A stretch of DNA of 64,000 bases, taken from NCBI RefSeq assembly GCF_030052815.1, contig NC_079493.1:58075191-58139190 (forward strand). The letters are read 5' to 3'. Each line of letters starts with the position of its first letter. The first letter of the stretch is position 1. Below are positions 1 to 11,960 of the stretch, one piece after another. Made by a program: the position numbers and the translations under genes. The notes below the pieces were generated by a model that saw only the letters and a program-made list of their open reading frames with translations, did not search any database and was not told the DNA's origin. The DNA is from Hevea brasiliensis. Lineage: Eukaryota > Streptophyta > Magnoliopsida > Malpighiales > Euphorbiaceae.

Positions 1-1787
1 ACATGACAAACATGATAGGCACTTATAAATGATAAGTAGGCCGAACCAGTGACACTTATGACAAGCACATGGAGTTTACTCTTGTCAATGTTTTGTCATA
101 AATCATATCAGTGCATATAATCTTTAGACCTAAGATAGCACAGTTATCTTGTATATAGGTATTTTGAGTTTGATACTGCTTTCATACTTGTACTGTGTAT
201 GGGTATATGGGCATGTGTTGGCTCCTACTAGTTATATATGGAGGTAGGTGTTGATCAAGATGGAATATGTTCCTCTAAGTAAATAGAGATAAAATCCTAT
301 GTTCATTTAATTGTTCTTGATGTTTCAAGTTCCTGGTCAGGACAGATAGATTTATTCAGAAAAGAGTTTCTGATGAGAAAATCTTTTTAATCAAGAACTA
401 GAATTAAAAGAGAACATAATATTCATAGAAAATGGAGTTTGACATGAACCATGACTCCAGCTTGAGTTGGGATTTTGTAACAGAGAGATTCTAGTGCATG
501 GTAACATATGATTATAGGTTCATTTAAGATAAACCTTATTACTAATTGGGTGGCTATGGCATGCTATGCTAGGTGTTAACCATGGTCTATGAGGTTCATA
601 AAATGATTTAGAGAAATCATTTATGGTAAGAAAGAGTTCTGATGATATTAAGAGCTGATATCATGTCTCATTGCCAATTAGTGATGAGCCTAGTAAGTCA
701 CACACATACACAAGTTATCACCTATTTAAATATGATTTAATTAATTAATTAAAGAGTTTAATTGATTAATTAAATAGGTTTGGTTTGCAATTAGATTGCA
801 AAGTCCCTAGCATGACTTGAAACCAAATCTAGATTATTGGATGTATAATATAAGTTAAATTTATATTTAAAGTGTTTAAATATGAATTTAATTAATGAGA
901 AATTAATTAATAGAGATTAATTAATTAATTTATATTTGATATAAATTAATTAGAAGAAGAAAGTAATTATTTTGGGTTAAGAACTCAAAATTAAGACACA
1001 GGGGCATTTTGGTCATTTCACAGTGTGACACGTGGCACCATGAGATGGTGACACATGGCATAACACATAAGCTTGCCAAATGTTTTTTAATCATGTAAGA
1101 TGATTAAAATCAAGATTAAATATAGGTTTGACACTTGGCACAATGTGATTGGGTCACTTAAACCTAGAGCTAATCAAAAGGTGACATGTGGCTAGGGTTT
1201 AATGTGTTAACCTAGCTATTTAAGTGTGGTTATGAAAAGAAAAAATAACCAGCAGCCTCTCCTCTCAATTGTCACACCACTTTGAGGCTCTCCAGCCATT
1301 CTTCTTCATCTCTCATCAATTCAAAGAGATTAGCCATCAATCTCTTGAATTAAGAACACTAGAAATTGTTTCTAGTGTCCTGTTTACATCTTTAATCTCT
1401 TAAAAGGCAGAACTTGATTTTCTAATTAATAGAAAAAGCTTTAGAAGCTATTCAAGGGCTACCATAGGTGTTCTTGGTGTGGACAAGCTAGAGGGACAAC
1501 ATCTGGTGTCCTGAAAATGAATCTCAAAGGCGCAGACACGCTGCAGTGCATCAAGAGGTTAGTGTAATCGTTCTTGATTTAATCTAGGTTTCTAAAATTA
1601 ATCTGATTAATTTTAAAATCTTAAATGGCAAATACAGATTGAAAAACATATTAAAAGAGTTTTGATATGTTGTTTATCATTGAAATCAAATATATAAAAA
1701 TAAATCTTGCATGATGCATGTGATCCTAGGTGAAAATTTTTGAATTCAATGGTATAAACTTGTGTTTTTCACGCTTCCGTTCCTTCA
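1..1787 (+). repeat. Ty1/copia LTR, partial (5' end outside window)
   Basis: This stretch is the reverse-complement counterpart of the two copia LTRs at 52601-54712 and 60072-62185. It shares their TTAATTAA-rich block (about 720-780), the 'gacacgtggcaccatg' region and the terminal ...TTCCTTCA at 1787. About 325 bp of the LTR start lies left of the window. No primer-binding site follows the LTR end, so it is either a solo LTR or the 3' LTR of a + strand element whose body lies upstream. The sequence cannot decide between these. Confidence 0.85.
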
Positions 1788-2014
1788 AAAAATAACTAAT
1801 TTAAACTGAAGAAGCAAGAATTAATCCTAGGCTCTTGCCAAAATTTTGGCAGAGTCTCTCCTATAACTGGACCTTATGCCCTGCAAGAAAACTCAACAAA
1901 AAGCAATACATAGGGCCTCAAGCCCACAACAATAATATCGCATGCCCATCCAGGGTGTATAAAAACCTAATCTAACTCCAATCATTCAAATTTGAGCTCC
2001 GGTCCTTAACTCCT
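1788..2014. other. short unassigned spacer between two LTRs
   Basis: This 227-bp stretch separates the copia LTR end from the Tekay 5' LTR start. It has no ORF of note. Wording such as 'ttttggcagagtctctcct' resembles the body of plant gypsy LTRs, so it is probably a remnant of an older LTR, but I could not match it to another copy in this window. Confidence 0.4.
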
Positions 2015-4962
2015 TGTAACACACTCACTGTAGCTATTCTGTACATTCTACTGTTCTGATAACCAGTGTTGGTCCGGACAGTCAGAATATCTGGAACTAT
2101 ATCTAGACTAGAGTGAGGAGTCATAAATAACTCAAATAATAGTAAGAAAAATTAAGGAAAAATTTTAGAAGTAAAATACAATCAAGTTAAATGAGCCAAT
2201 GCCCTAGCAATGGGTAACCCAGCAGGAACTTACTGTCTTCATAGCTAGAAGCCCTAAACCCAGGAGAAAATTTATAAAATAATTTTTGGGACTCTAGAGA
2301 AGAGTCATTGAGGTTTCAATGGCATTAGAATGCCAAGAAAATGCTTAGAAAAATTTTTAGATACGTACAGATGATTTTGGCTCAATAAGCCAAACGAAGG
2401 GCATTTTAGTCATTTTGTCTTCAGAGATGATTTTTGGCCAACTTGCCCAGTTAAATAAATAATTTATATGACATAAAGTATGAATAAATATTGCTAAAAA
2501 TTGAATTGAAAATGGGTAGGAAAGAAAAAACAAAGAAATTGAATGAAAACTTGAAATTTGACATCATATTGATGTCATCAAAAAGGCCTCCACCAATCAC
2601 ATTTTAACAAGTACTCTTAAACCAATTAAAAAGGAAAAAAATGAGTTAAATATTTAACAAACTTTCAGCTCTTCTTCTTCAAGTTTCGGCAGCCCTCTCC
2701 CTCACCTCTCTCATCCTCCATGAAAGCTTCCTTGTAAGCTTGATTTCTCCCTTCATTCCACCATAAAACCCCATCTTCCCTTCACAAAAATTGGTTTTCA
2801 CCAATAGAACAATATTTGAGAAGCAAAAAGAAGTGAAAATAAAGGAGTTTTTCAAGCTTGGGTTGGCACACAACAAGGTTAGTGTCAATTAAACCTTTAA
2901 AATTTGTGTATACATCATTAGGAGTGTAAATTGAGTGTGAATTTGAGAGGAATTAAACAAATTGTGCATGTGTGAAATCCTTCAAATTTTGGAAACCTTA
3001 AGATACCATAGGGTTTCAATGATTCAAGTGATTTATAGTTGTGAATTGATGCCATTGGACATGAATTTGATGATTTGAACACTTGATTGCATGTTGTTTG
3101 AGTAAATTAGAATTGTGGAGTTAGGGTTTGAGGAAAGCCTAGGGTTTTGTTCATGTATTGATGAATGGAAGCCCTAATGGTCAATTATTGACCATTTGGC
3201 TTTGTTTGATGTGGAATTAAAGTGAATTGATGCTTTGGATTTGAGATTAGATGTGCTGCCTTGAGTGACCTGCAGGGCTGGATGTGAGTCCAGTAGGTTT
3301 GGATAGCTATAACTTGAGTTGTGTGGGTTCAATTGGTGTAAGGAAAAATGGACATGAAATTAGATACATAATGGCACAACTTTGATGAAGGAACCCTACC
3401 CAGAAAACCACAATAGACTGACCTAAAAATTTACCAAATCCGGGTGATACATATTCTGCTTGGGCAAAATGATCAAATAAATAGTGTTCATTCATTTGGT
3501 CATAACTTAGTGTAGAAAGGTCCAATTGACCTGAAATTTATATCAATAAAAAGCTTAGACAATTCAGAACAACTTTGATGTGGAACACAAACTCCAATTC
3601 TGAACTTAACTAAATGAAATTGCTAACCAAATTTGAGCTATCAAATCTGGCAAAACCAGAATTGCCCAGAAAATCTGGGTAAAAGTCCATCCGACCAGTT
3701 ATGGTAAAATGGCCATAACTTGAGCTACAAAACTCTAAATCGAGTGATTCAAAAAGGGAATTAAAGAATACACAATAAAGAACAACTTTGATTAAGAACA
3801 TTTGGCCAAATTCTCACTGTAGAATGGCCTAATGGAACAGTGAACTCTAGCATCCAAAACTGAAATTTTTGATTTATTTCCTATCAGTTTAAAGTATTGA
3901 TTGGTAACTAATGCCAACACTTTTGGGAACCAAAATGTGGTAATTTCATGTGATTAGAACCATATAACTACTATGTATGTGAAAATCAATATTTAGGCTA
4001 AAATGGTAAAATGAATAGTAATCTTACATGTTAAACGCAAAAATTTAATCAAGAATTTTGTAATATGCCCTAGTAGACCTAGTAAGATTGGGTTGGATAG
4101 GTTGGTATGCCAATAGTGTTCGGATAGCAGTACTGCATATGACATCATGCCATTCTGTGATTTATGGCTTAAGCGGCCATTCGGTGATTTTACGGCTTTT
4201 AGCCATTCTGATATTATTGTGATACTTAGCCTTGTGCCTAATATTTATTGCAGTTCATTAGCTGTTCTGTTGCACTCCGGGAGACACCCTGTGACCGATG
4301 GTGTGACGACCCGAGGTACTTGGTACCCAGTGCCAGTTTATCCATTTATCCAATTCAGTCATCTAGTATAGGTTACTTGGGCAACCAAAAATGAAAGTTG
4401 ATAAATTTGATTAAATAATTGATATAAATAATAACAAATTAATAATACTACAATTAAGTACTAGAAATTATCCGTATGGAAAACCTACATACACTCTGCA
4501 TGCTTGTTTCATTTTAGTTATTTTTATTTTATTATTGACACCACTAAGCAGTATTGCTTAGCACGTTGCTTTTACCACGCGTAGGTTCTGGAGGGACTGA
4601 TAGAGAGCTCAGCAGACCACAGACTGGGTGAGGCCACAGATCTGCAAAGAGTCAGAGTCACCTCTCAGGCTACAGTGCATTGGTAGGACACTAGGTTCCA
4701 TTTTGTATTTTGTAATTTTTGTAAACTTTATAATTAAACTTTTATTTTATTATGTATAATCAAAACTTCTGTAATGTAATTTTGTATTAATGTGATTATC
4801 TGTAAATTTGTGTTTATAGAAAAAAATTGAGTATTTATTCATAATCTGAGTATGATTTTGATATGAAATGAATGAATGACAAATTGAGAAACTATTGAGA
4901 ATTTGATGAGAAATTTATTGAGAAATGATGAATATTTGGAGTTATGGGTAAGGGGTGTCACA
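2015..4962 (+). repeat. Tekay-type 5' LTR (2.95 kb)
   Basis: The LTR begins TGTAACAC and ends GGTGTCACA just before the primer-binding site. The first ~340 bp recur at 48421-48757 (3' LTR) and, more diverged, from 51975 and in the reversed solo LTR at 8422-11960. Its middle (about 3300-3850) contains degenerate repeated modules built around 'ataacttgag' and 'acaactttgat'. A perfect hairpin CTAAGCA-GTAT-TGCTTAG lies at 4544-4561. ORFs inside it are short and not conserved. Confidence 0.85.
4544..4561 (+). promoter_or_regulatory. LTR hairpin (7-bp stem, 4-nt loop)
   Basis: A perfect inverted repeat CTAAGCA / TGCTTAG around GTAT, in the last 420 bp of the LTR. Equivalent hairpins with different stem sequence sit at the same place, beside a GTGGTG/CACCAC motif, in the solo LTR (9155-9171) and in both LTRs of the nested gypsy element. 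A role in the LTR transcript is inferred. Confidence 0.55.
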
Positions 4963-4967
4963 TTTAG

Positions 4968-4977
4968 TGGTATCAGA
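4968..4977 (+). promoter_or_regulatory. Tekay primer-binding site (initiator Met tRNA)
   Basis: TGGTATCAGA starts 5 nt after the LTR end and matches the usual plant Met-i tRNA primer site. The next bases (tcatgg) depart from the usual gc, as expected for a decayed or variant site. Confidence 0.8.
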
Positions 4978-5090
4978 TCATGGTTTAGTGCGTTTATCAG
5001 TCTAGATAGAGTCCATACCATAAATTGCATTCGTAAGAGTTGAGGTGATACTAATGCATATCTGTCTGTTTTTCTTATTTTAATTAGGAT

Positions 5091-6350
5091 ATGGACCCCA
5101 CGTCATAAAGAATAGTAGATGAGGAAGTGGAGAGTCATGCTCCACCTGTAGCTGAGACTAGAGGCAGGGGAGAACCTGCTCCACTAGCACCAGAAGTGCC
5201 TGCACAGCCTTCGCTAGCTATGTTTCAACACATGGCAGATTTCTTTAGACAAATGGTTGGGGTTATGCCACCACCACCACCTCCACAGCTGAAATCTCAC
5301 CTGGAAAAACTGAGGAAATTTGGAGCTGTGGACTTCTTAGGTAAGAGAGAAGACAACTTAGTGGCAGTTGAAAATTGGTTAAACAGAACCATCCGGGTAT
5401 TAAAGCAACTGCATTGCACCCCAGAGCAAAACTTAGAGGGTGTTATGTCCCTATTGCAAGACGACGCCTATCAGTGGTGGGACACTGTATCTAGTGAAGT
5501 CCAACCAGAACTGGTAACTTGGGATTTCTTCCTCACTGAGTTCAGGAAGAAGTATGTGGGAAGTGTGTACCTGGAAGATAGAAGAAGAGAGTTTATCAAC
5601 TTGAGGCAGAGACAACTGACTGTAGCAGAATATGAATGAGAATTTGTAAGACTGAGTAGGTATGGGAGAGAGATAGTCCCCACAGAAGCAAAAGGGTGCT
5701 GAAGGTTTGAAGAGGGGCTAAATGACAACATCAAAATAATGATCACTGCCTTGGGGATTACAGACTTCACCAAATTAGTGAAAGCTGCTTTAAAGGTTGA
5801 GAAAGTCAGAATAAATGAGCAGAACATAGGGGAAAGATAGCAGAAGAGGGGTCCAGGTCAGTCTAGTTCATCCTCTACACCTGGGAAGAAATTTAGAGGT
5901 CCACCTGCATAGAGTTAGGGTTAGCCTCAAGGTCAGGGTCAGTCCTAGGGGCCCAGACCACAGTTCACACCTGGGAGAGGCCAGTCCACCCCATCAGTAG
6001 GCAGCTCTCCAGGAATGGTGTTCAGGGGACTAGCCCCAGCATCTTCTACCTGTCCACACAGCCTGAAGTGCCATAAGGGGAAGTGTTGGAGAGTGACGGG
6101 TTCTTGCCTAAGGTGTGGGTCTACAGAGCATCAGCTAAGAAACTGTCCATGTAGAATCGCATAGCTTGCTCCAAAGACAAGGCATGTGCCCGCCTCGCAC
6201 CTCAAAGGGGTAGAAGGCCAGGTAAATCTAAGGCAGCTGGTCTATCACAGAGACCTGCATCTGAGACAGCCGAGAAGCCAGAGGTCAGAGTACCTGCCAG
6301 GGCTTATGCCATGAGAGCTCAGGAGGAGCAAGATGCCCTAGATATCATCA
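5091..6350 (+). pseudogene. Tekay gag (retrotransposon Gag, zinc knuckle), broken
   Basis: Gag would coat the element RNA in cytoplasmic virus-like particles. The likely start is the ATG at 5091, five codons before a TAA at 5106. The best block, 5127-5639, has the Retrotrans_gag signature: KFGAVDF, AVENWLNRT, YQWWDTV, WDFFLTEFRKKY and LRQRQLTVAEYE. The same frame continues past TGA at 5637 through RFEEGLN to a basic Gln/Pro-rich tail and a complete CX2CX4HX4C zinc knuckle at about 6105-6149. At least six further in-frame stops interrupt it. Four of them (5910, 5916, 5922, 5946) replace glutamines in one Gln-rich repeat and look like CAG to TAG changes. A frameshift lies between the knuckle and the protease. 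Confidence 0.85.
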
Positions 6351-6838
6351 GGGGTACGTTTTCCCTTTATAACATCTCTGTACATGCATTGGTGGATCCA
6401 GGATCTACCCATTCATATATCTGCATCAAGCTACCTATAGAAAGGGGGATACTAGTAGAGGAGAGTAACTAAGACATTCTAGTCACTAATCCATTAGGCC
6501 ATAGTGTAGTGGTGAATAAGGTGTTCAAAGGTTAACCATTAAGGATTCAGGGGTATGAATTCTTGATAGACCTGATTGAATTGCCTTTCCACGAGTTTGA
6601 CATGATTTTAGGAATGGACTGGTTATCAAGTCATCAGGCAATGGTTAACTGTAAACTGAAGAGAATTTTCTTGAAAACACCTAAGGGTAATGAGATCACA
6701 GTTGTGGGTGAAAGGATAAATTTCTTGTCTAATGTCATCTTGGCCATAGTTGTAAGAAAACTGATGAAAAAGGGCTGTGAAGCCTACCTAGCACATATGG
6801 TTGATGCTAGGCAGGCTAAGCCAAACCTGTGTGATATA
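6351..6838 (+). pseudogene. Tekay aspartic protease, broken by the Ogre insertion
   Basis: The active-site region is readable as ALVDPGSTHSYI near 6388-6420, in a frame different from gag. It is followed by LIDLIELPFHEFDMILGMDWL (6563 on), the usual flap and C-terminal motif of Ty3/gypsy proteases (ILGMDWL). The active-site triad is DPG instead of DTG or DSG, a variant common in plant Tekay-type proteases. Stops occur near 6468 and 6533. The reading frame runs into the Ogre LTR at 6844; the matching continuation toward RT is at 45467. Confidence 0.8.
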
Positions 6839-6843
6839 CATAC
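6839..6843 (+). repeat. target-site duplication of the Ogre element, left copy (CATAC)
   Basis: CATAC precedes the TGTCGACACC start of the Ogre 5' LTR. The right copy, 45462-45466, is CATAT, one substitution away. Joining the two flanks brings the Tekay protease and RT parts together, which supports a real insertion. Confidence 0.8.
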
Positions 6844-8336
6844 TGTCGACACCATATTGTGGCCGATCCCCAAAATCAATAAATTTCGAAACTGATCCCC
6901 AACACTAAGTCTCCCTTTACCAGCCAATCACATTTCCGATCTCTCTTTACCAAACAATCACATTTCCGACCTCTCCTCAAAAGGAATCAAACCAATACTA
7001 AGTCCCCATGCCACTTAAAGCCTTGCTGATCTCTCAAACCAATTGTCAAATATCCTAAATGGTCAATTACATTCCCGATCTCTCTCGTCAGGCGAAACTG
7101 AACCAGCACTAGATCTTCATTTTAAAAGTTTAGGAATAATCAAGTTAAGGTTCCAATCCGGTTTAATGGCGATCCCGATCTTAAGTACTCAAGCCAAATT
7201 TCCAATTTTAAATTAAGTCCTGTTTAGCGTTGGTTCCCTGCCGATCTCATGCTTATGGTGTTTTCCGACCTCATACACTTAGATTAATGATCAACTTTAG
7301 TTGTTTTAATATGCTCAGACAATCAAGTGCTTAAGTAATTTAGAGATTTTCTGATCACATCCATTCACTGAACAAAAGCGAGTTTCATTTCATATTAAAG
7401 TTTGTACAAGTCATTAGGCTGGAGGATCACCCCCAGCCTGATCTACATTTTGCTCATCTCCTCTCTCATCCTCAGCCTCCTCCTCGCTATCGTCACCCTC
7501 GTCCTGGGGACCCATATCTACCATCCAAGAGAAGTCCTCTTTAGGGTATCAATTTTTGAGCTCGGCCAGGAGATCCCTGTGAGCATTCACATAAGCGCCG
7601 GCCTCCCTTGTCACTGCCTCTTCCTCTTTCGCTTTGAGCTCCTCAGTGAGCTGAGCAACTTCACCAGCCCGGAGCGCTTGAAGCTCTTTAATAACACGAT
7701 CTCGCTCGGCTAGAACACGAGCTTGCTCGGCCAGCTTGTCCTCATAAAACTTCATCCGCCCCTTAATTTTAGATATATAGTTCTGAGCGGATGAGAGTTG
7801 GGATCGGAGGGAAGCCACTTCATGACCCATCTTCTTGACCTCCTTACCCAGGCGGTGAGCCTTCTCCCGGACGATGTGCTGATTCACCAAGCACTCCACG
7901 TTCAGGCTCATGGATCGGGTCAGGATATCATCAAGGTTGTCCAGAGACAGCCTATCCTGATCCTCTCAAAGGCAAATAGAAGCACCTAGGACTTTAGCCA
8001 AACTCGGATTCTCCCGAATAGTTCAGTTCTTCTCCAAGGAATGGATCAGCACTTGAGCACCGCGGGAGAGGGTCCGTGTTGTAGGTTGAGAAGGACCCCC
8101 TTCCACACCTGAAGCAACTGGAGGAGCTGAAGGCGGCTCTTCTTGGTGAGGAGGAGATCGAATCACTTCTACCTCAGGGATCGGCTGCCCCGAAGGTTGA
8201 GATGAGCCCCCTTGTATTTCCTCGGGCTCATGGCTGGGCGTCTGGAGCAGCTTGGATCGCTTCATCTCCCGCACTTTTCGGGAGACCTCTCTCTTTCACT
8301 TTCGGCTCTCCTTGGAGGCTTTGCCGCTTGCCATAC

Positions 8337-8398
8337 CTGCACAAAGAAGAGGTCAGTGAGATTGCTAAGGTCCAAAGATTTGAGATATAGGAAAATAC
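8337..8398 (-). other. predicted 62-nt intron of the antisense LTR gene (5' LTR copy)
   Basis: Read on the minus strand, the segment begins GTATTTTC and ends CTTCTTTGTGCAG, a good plant donor and a pyrimidine-rich acceptor. Removing it joins ...SDLGIG to MASG... in one frame. The same intron is present at 41441-41502. Confidence 0.65.
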
Positions 8399-8421
8399 CG
8401 ATGCCGAGGTCAGAGAGCTGA

Positions 8422-11400
8422 TGTGACACCCCTTACCCGACTACAGTGTAGCCGAGCAAGTTATGCCACTCAGTGTGCCGAGCACTCTATTTTATCTTAA
8501 TTCATTTTTATTCTTCCTTTTGAATATAACTTGTGAAATATAATTTATTTAAGCCATTTATTGAAATTATAATTTATTTGAGGTTCCGAGAATTTTATAG
8601 AAAATCCGGCAAAGTACCGGCTAAAAATGGAGAAAACAGTTCTTCGGAACCTGTGAAAAACACTTCCTATGATCATATTCAATCATCTCATCACTCTCAA
8701 ACTTCAATATCAAAATCTCAACATTTTTCACCATTCATTTCTCAATCATTCATCTCATGTGATAATCATGTACAAGTCACAGTTATGTATTCACTTTTCC
8801 TTTCACAAACACAATTTTCTTAACAATTCCTCTATTTGTCATTCATTCATTTCACATCATCATTAGACTCAAATCATAAATAAATTCTCACATGTGATTT
8901 ATAATCACAATTTACAAGTACTTACATTAATACAAAATTATATTACATTTGTTTCAAATACACATGATAAAATAAGAGTTTAATTACAAAATTTACAAAA
9001 ACCTCAAAATACAAAATGGGACCTAGTGTCCTACCAATGCACTGTGGATGGTGAGGTGACACGGACACTATGCGTAATCGTGAACCGCCTTTACCAACTG
9101 TGGTCTACTGGGCCCTCTGTCCAAATCTTCGCACTCACGCTGCAAAGCGACGCGCTAAGCATAAAGCTTAGTGGTGCCAATAATACAAGAAAATATAATA
9201 TGCAAATAAAAATAATAATTTCCTTGCTATTGTGTTCACAAGAGATGAATAATTACTAACTTATTGTTTAGTCGAGGGCTAATCATGTTTTATGATATTA
9301 ACTTCTTCATGCATTTCATTAATTATTTTCTTCATGATCTTGAGCTTCTTTGTATTTTTGTAATCATTCCTGATTCTTAATTTTCGTATTTTCTTTAATA
9401 ATCAGTTCAATCACAGTTATACTTTTCCATGCCCAAGTAACCTATACTGGACGACTGGACTGGATAACGGGTTGTTGGCACTGGACACCGCGGTGCCTTG
9501 GGCCGTCATACCATGGGACGCAGAACGTCAACCACGTATGCAGTCAGTATGGCTAAAAAGCCATGATATCACATAATCGGGCATAAAAGCCATGAATACG
9601 GGCATAAAAGCCATGAATACGGGCATAAAGCCATGAATACAGGCATAAAGCCTTTTGCAGTACTGCTAACACAATACCCTATTGGCATGCCAAACTATCC
9701 AAACCAATCACATTAGGCCTACTAGGGCATTTTGCATTTTTAAGTTTCACATTTTCGAATTTCAAGTTTTGGTGTCACTATTCACTTCATTGGTTAACAA
9801 AAAGTTGACTTTTGCATAGAAAATAGTTGCATTGGTTTTAACACTCCCAATGTACCACATTTTGCATTTAAAACTTGTTGGCATTAAGCATTAATACCAT
9901 TTCTAAGCTTAAACCAAGAGAAGCAAAATTTTCAATTTTTGTAACTCAACTTTACTATTCCATTGGGCACTGTTGCAGTAAGAATTTGAGGAAATGGTAA
10001 ACATGAAAGTTGTTCCTTATTTTGTCTAGTTGAATTTCCTTATTTTTAATCACTCCATTTGGAGTTTTGTAGCTCAAGTTATGGCCAAAATAAGCTTACT
10101 GTTCACGTGCACTGTTCATGCTGAGATTTTGGGTCTGGCAGATTTTTGGTCCAACTTTGGTCAGTAATTTGATCAAGTTAAGTTCATAATTTGGTCTAAC
10201 TTTCTTCTTATGAAATGTTCTACCATACCTTAGGTTTCCATCAGTTCAAGAATTGCCTAAATCCGAGTTTTCTAGAGAGAGTTATAGCTATCCAAACATT
10301 ACTGCTCAAGTGAAAATCTGCAGAGTTGCAGGTTTGATAACTTAACTTTGCCCAATAATTTGAATGGGTTAATGGCATAATTTGGGGTAATGTTCTTCAT
10401 GAAAGTTGTTTGTCTATATCCTATCTTGTTGCTGTAAAACTTTCAGGTCAATTTGACCATTCTACAGTGAGTTATGGCCAAATGAACAGTTACTGTTCAT
10501 TTGGTCATTTCTGCAGGTGCTGTTGTAGGGTATCCGGATTGGGGCCAACTTTTGGTCCTCTTGCTTTAGTCTTTTGGGCATGGTTTCTTCAGCAAAAATG
10601 TGCCATTATAAGCATAGTTTCATGTCCAATTGGCCAAACACCAATTGGACCAACACAGCCAAAGATATGGTAGTCCAAGTGGGCTGGAATCACAGCCTCC
10701 CTACTGGTTACCCTAGGCAGCCTACCAATTCAGTTTGCATCACTCTAAATCTCTTCAAATTATGGTGAACTTACCTCAAATGGTCACTAATTGACCCTTA
10801 TAAGGTTCACTTACCACTTCATAAGCCAAAACCAAATTTCACTCTCCAAAACCCTAGTTTCCCATTGTGATTCACACTAGTTACCCTAGTTAATACACTA
10901 ACTCATTATCCATGTATATAAATACCTTAAGCATCATATTTAGTCCACTCTAAGTCCATCAAAACAATCAATCCTATTCCTTCCTTAGGGCAGCCGAAAT
11001 TCATGGTATAGATACACATGAGTTTAGTCCATTTAATTTACAATTTCATACTAAGTTCAAGTCCCTAACATAGAAATAAAGAAATATTTGTAAAAGTAAG
11101 CACTAACCTCTTGTAGGCAGATTTTTCCCTACTCAAAACTTCACTTTCCTTCACTTTCTAGGCTGCCAAACACTTCCCAAGAGGTAGAGACAAGCTTTTA
11201 GTGAAGGGACTTAGGGTTTTATAGTGCAAATTCATGGGAAAATGGAAGTAATTAATGAAAACTTCCATGGAGGGTTATGGAGGAGAGGATCACGTTTTGA
11301 AGAAGAAGATGGCTGCTTGTTTTTGGTCTTCCTTGGTCTTTATTTATCTCTTTTATTAATTAGTCAAATGGTTACTTAATTGTGATTGGTGGACAATTTT

Positions 11401-11960
11401 AAATGACCTCATAATATGTCATAATTGGCATTTTATTGTATTTTCTTTTCTTTTCTCTTCTACTAACTTCAAATTAATTTTTCATCAACATTAATTCATA
11501 TTTTATGTCATAATAATTATTTACTCAACTGGACAAGTCGCCAAAAATCGTCTGAAGGCGAAATGACCAAAATGCCCTCCGTTTGGCTTAACGGGTCAAA
11601 ATTGTCTGTACCGATTGAAAATTTTTTCTAAATATTTTCTTGGCATTCTAATGCCATAGGAACCTCAATGACCCTTCTCTGGTGTCCCAAAAATTATTTT
11701 ATGAATTTTTCTCCAGGTCTAGGGCTCCTCGTTGCGAGAACCGCAACTTACCTCTGATTACCCATCGCTTGGGCACCGGCTCATTTGACTTGGTTGTATT
11801 TTATTTCTAAAATTTTTACTAAATTTTTCTTAGTAATATTTGAGTTAATTATGGTTCCTCACTTTAGTTTAAATATTTTTCCAGAAGTTCTAGCTGTCCG
11901 GACCGACACCGGTCACCGGAACAGTAGAATGTACGGAGTTGCTACCAGGAGGGTGTTACA
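8422..11960 (-). mobile_element. Solo Tekay-like LTR (3.54 kb) inside the Ogre 5' LTR
   Basis: In + coordinates the segment runs TGTGACACCCC...GGGTGTTACA, the reverse complement of a TGTAACACCC...GTGTCACA LTR. It is flanked by perfect 5-bp duplications GCTGA at 8417-8421 and 11961-11965. The Ogre 3' LTR is uninterrupted at this site (near 41521). No primer site, polypurine tract or internal sequence is present, so it is a solo LTR left by LTR-LTR recombination. It splits the antisense gene near the end of exon 1. It has a short tandem repeat of 'gggcataaaagccatgaata' at about 9575-9660 and a perfect hairpin at 9155-9171. Confidence 0.92.
9155..9171 (-). promoter_or_regulatory. LTR hairpin (6-bp stem, ATAAA loop)
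   Basis: CTAAGC-ATAAA-GCTTAG is a perfect inverted repeat next to GTGGTG. It occupies the same position as the hairpins at 4544-4561, 22889-22905 and 29349-29365. Confidence 0.55.
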
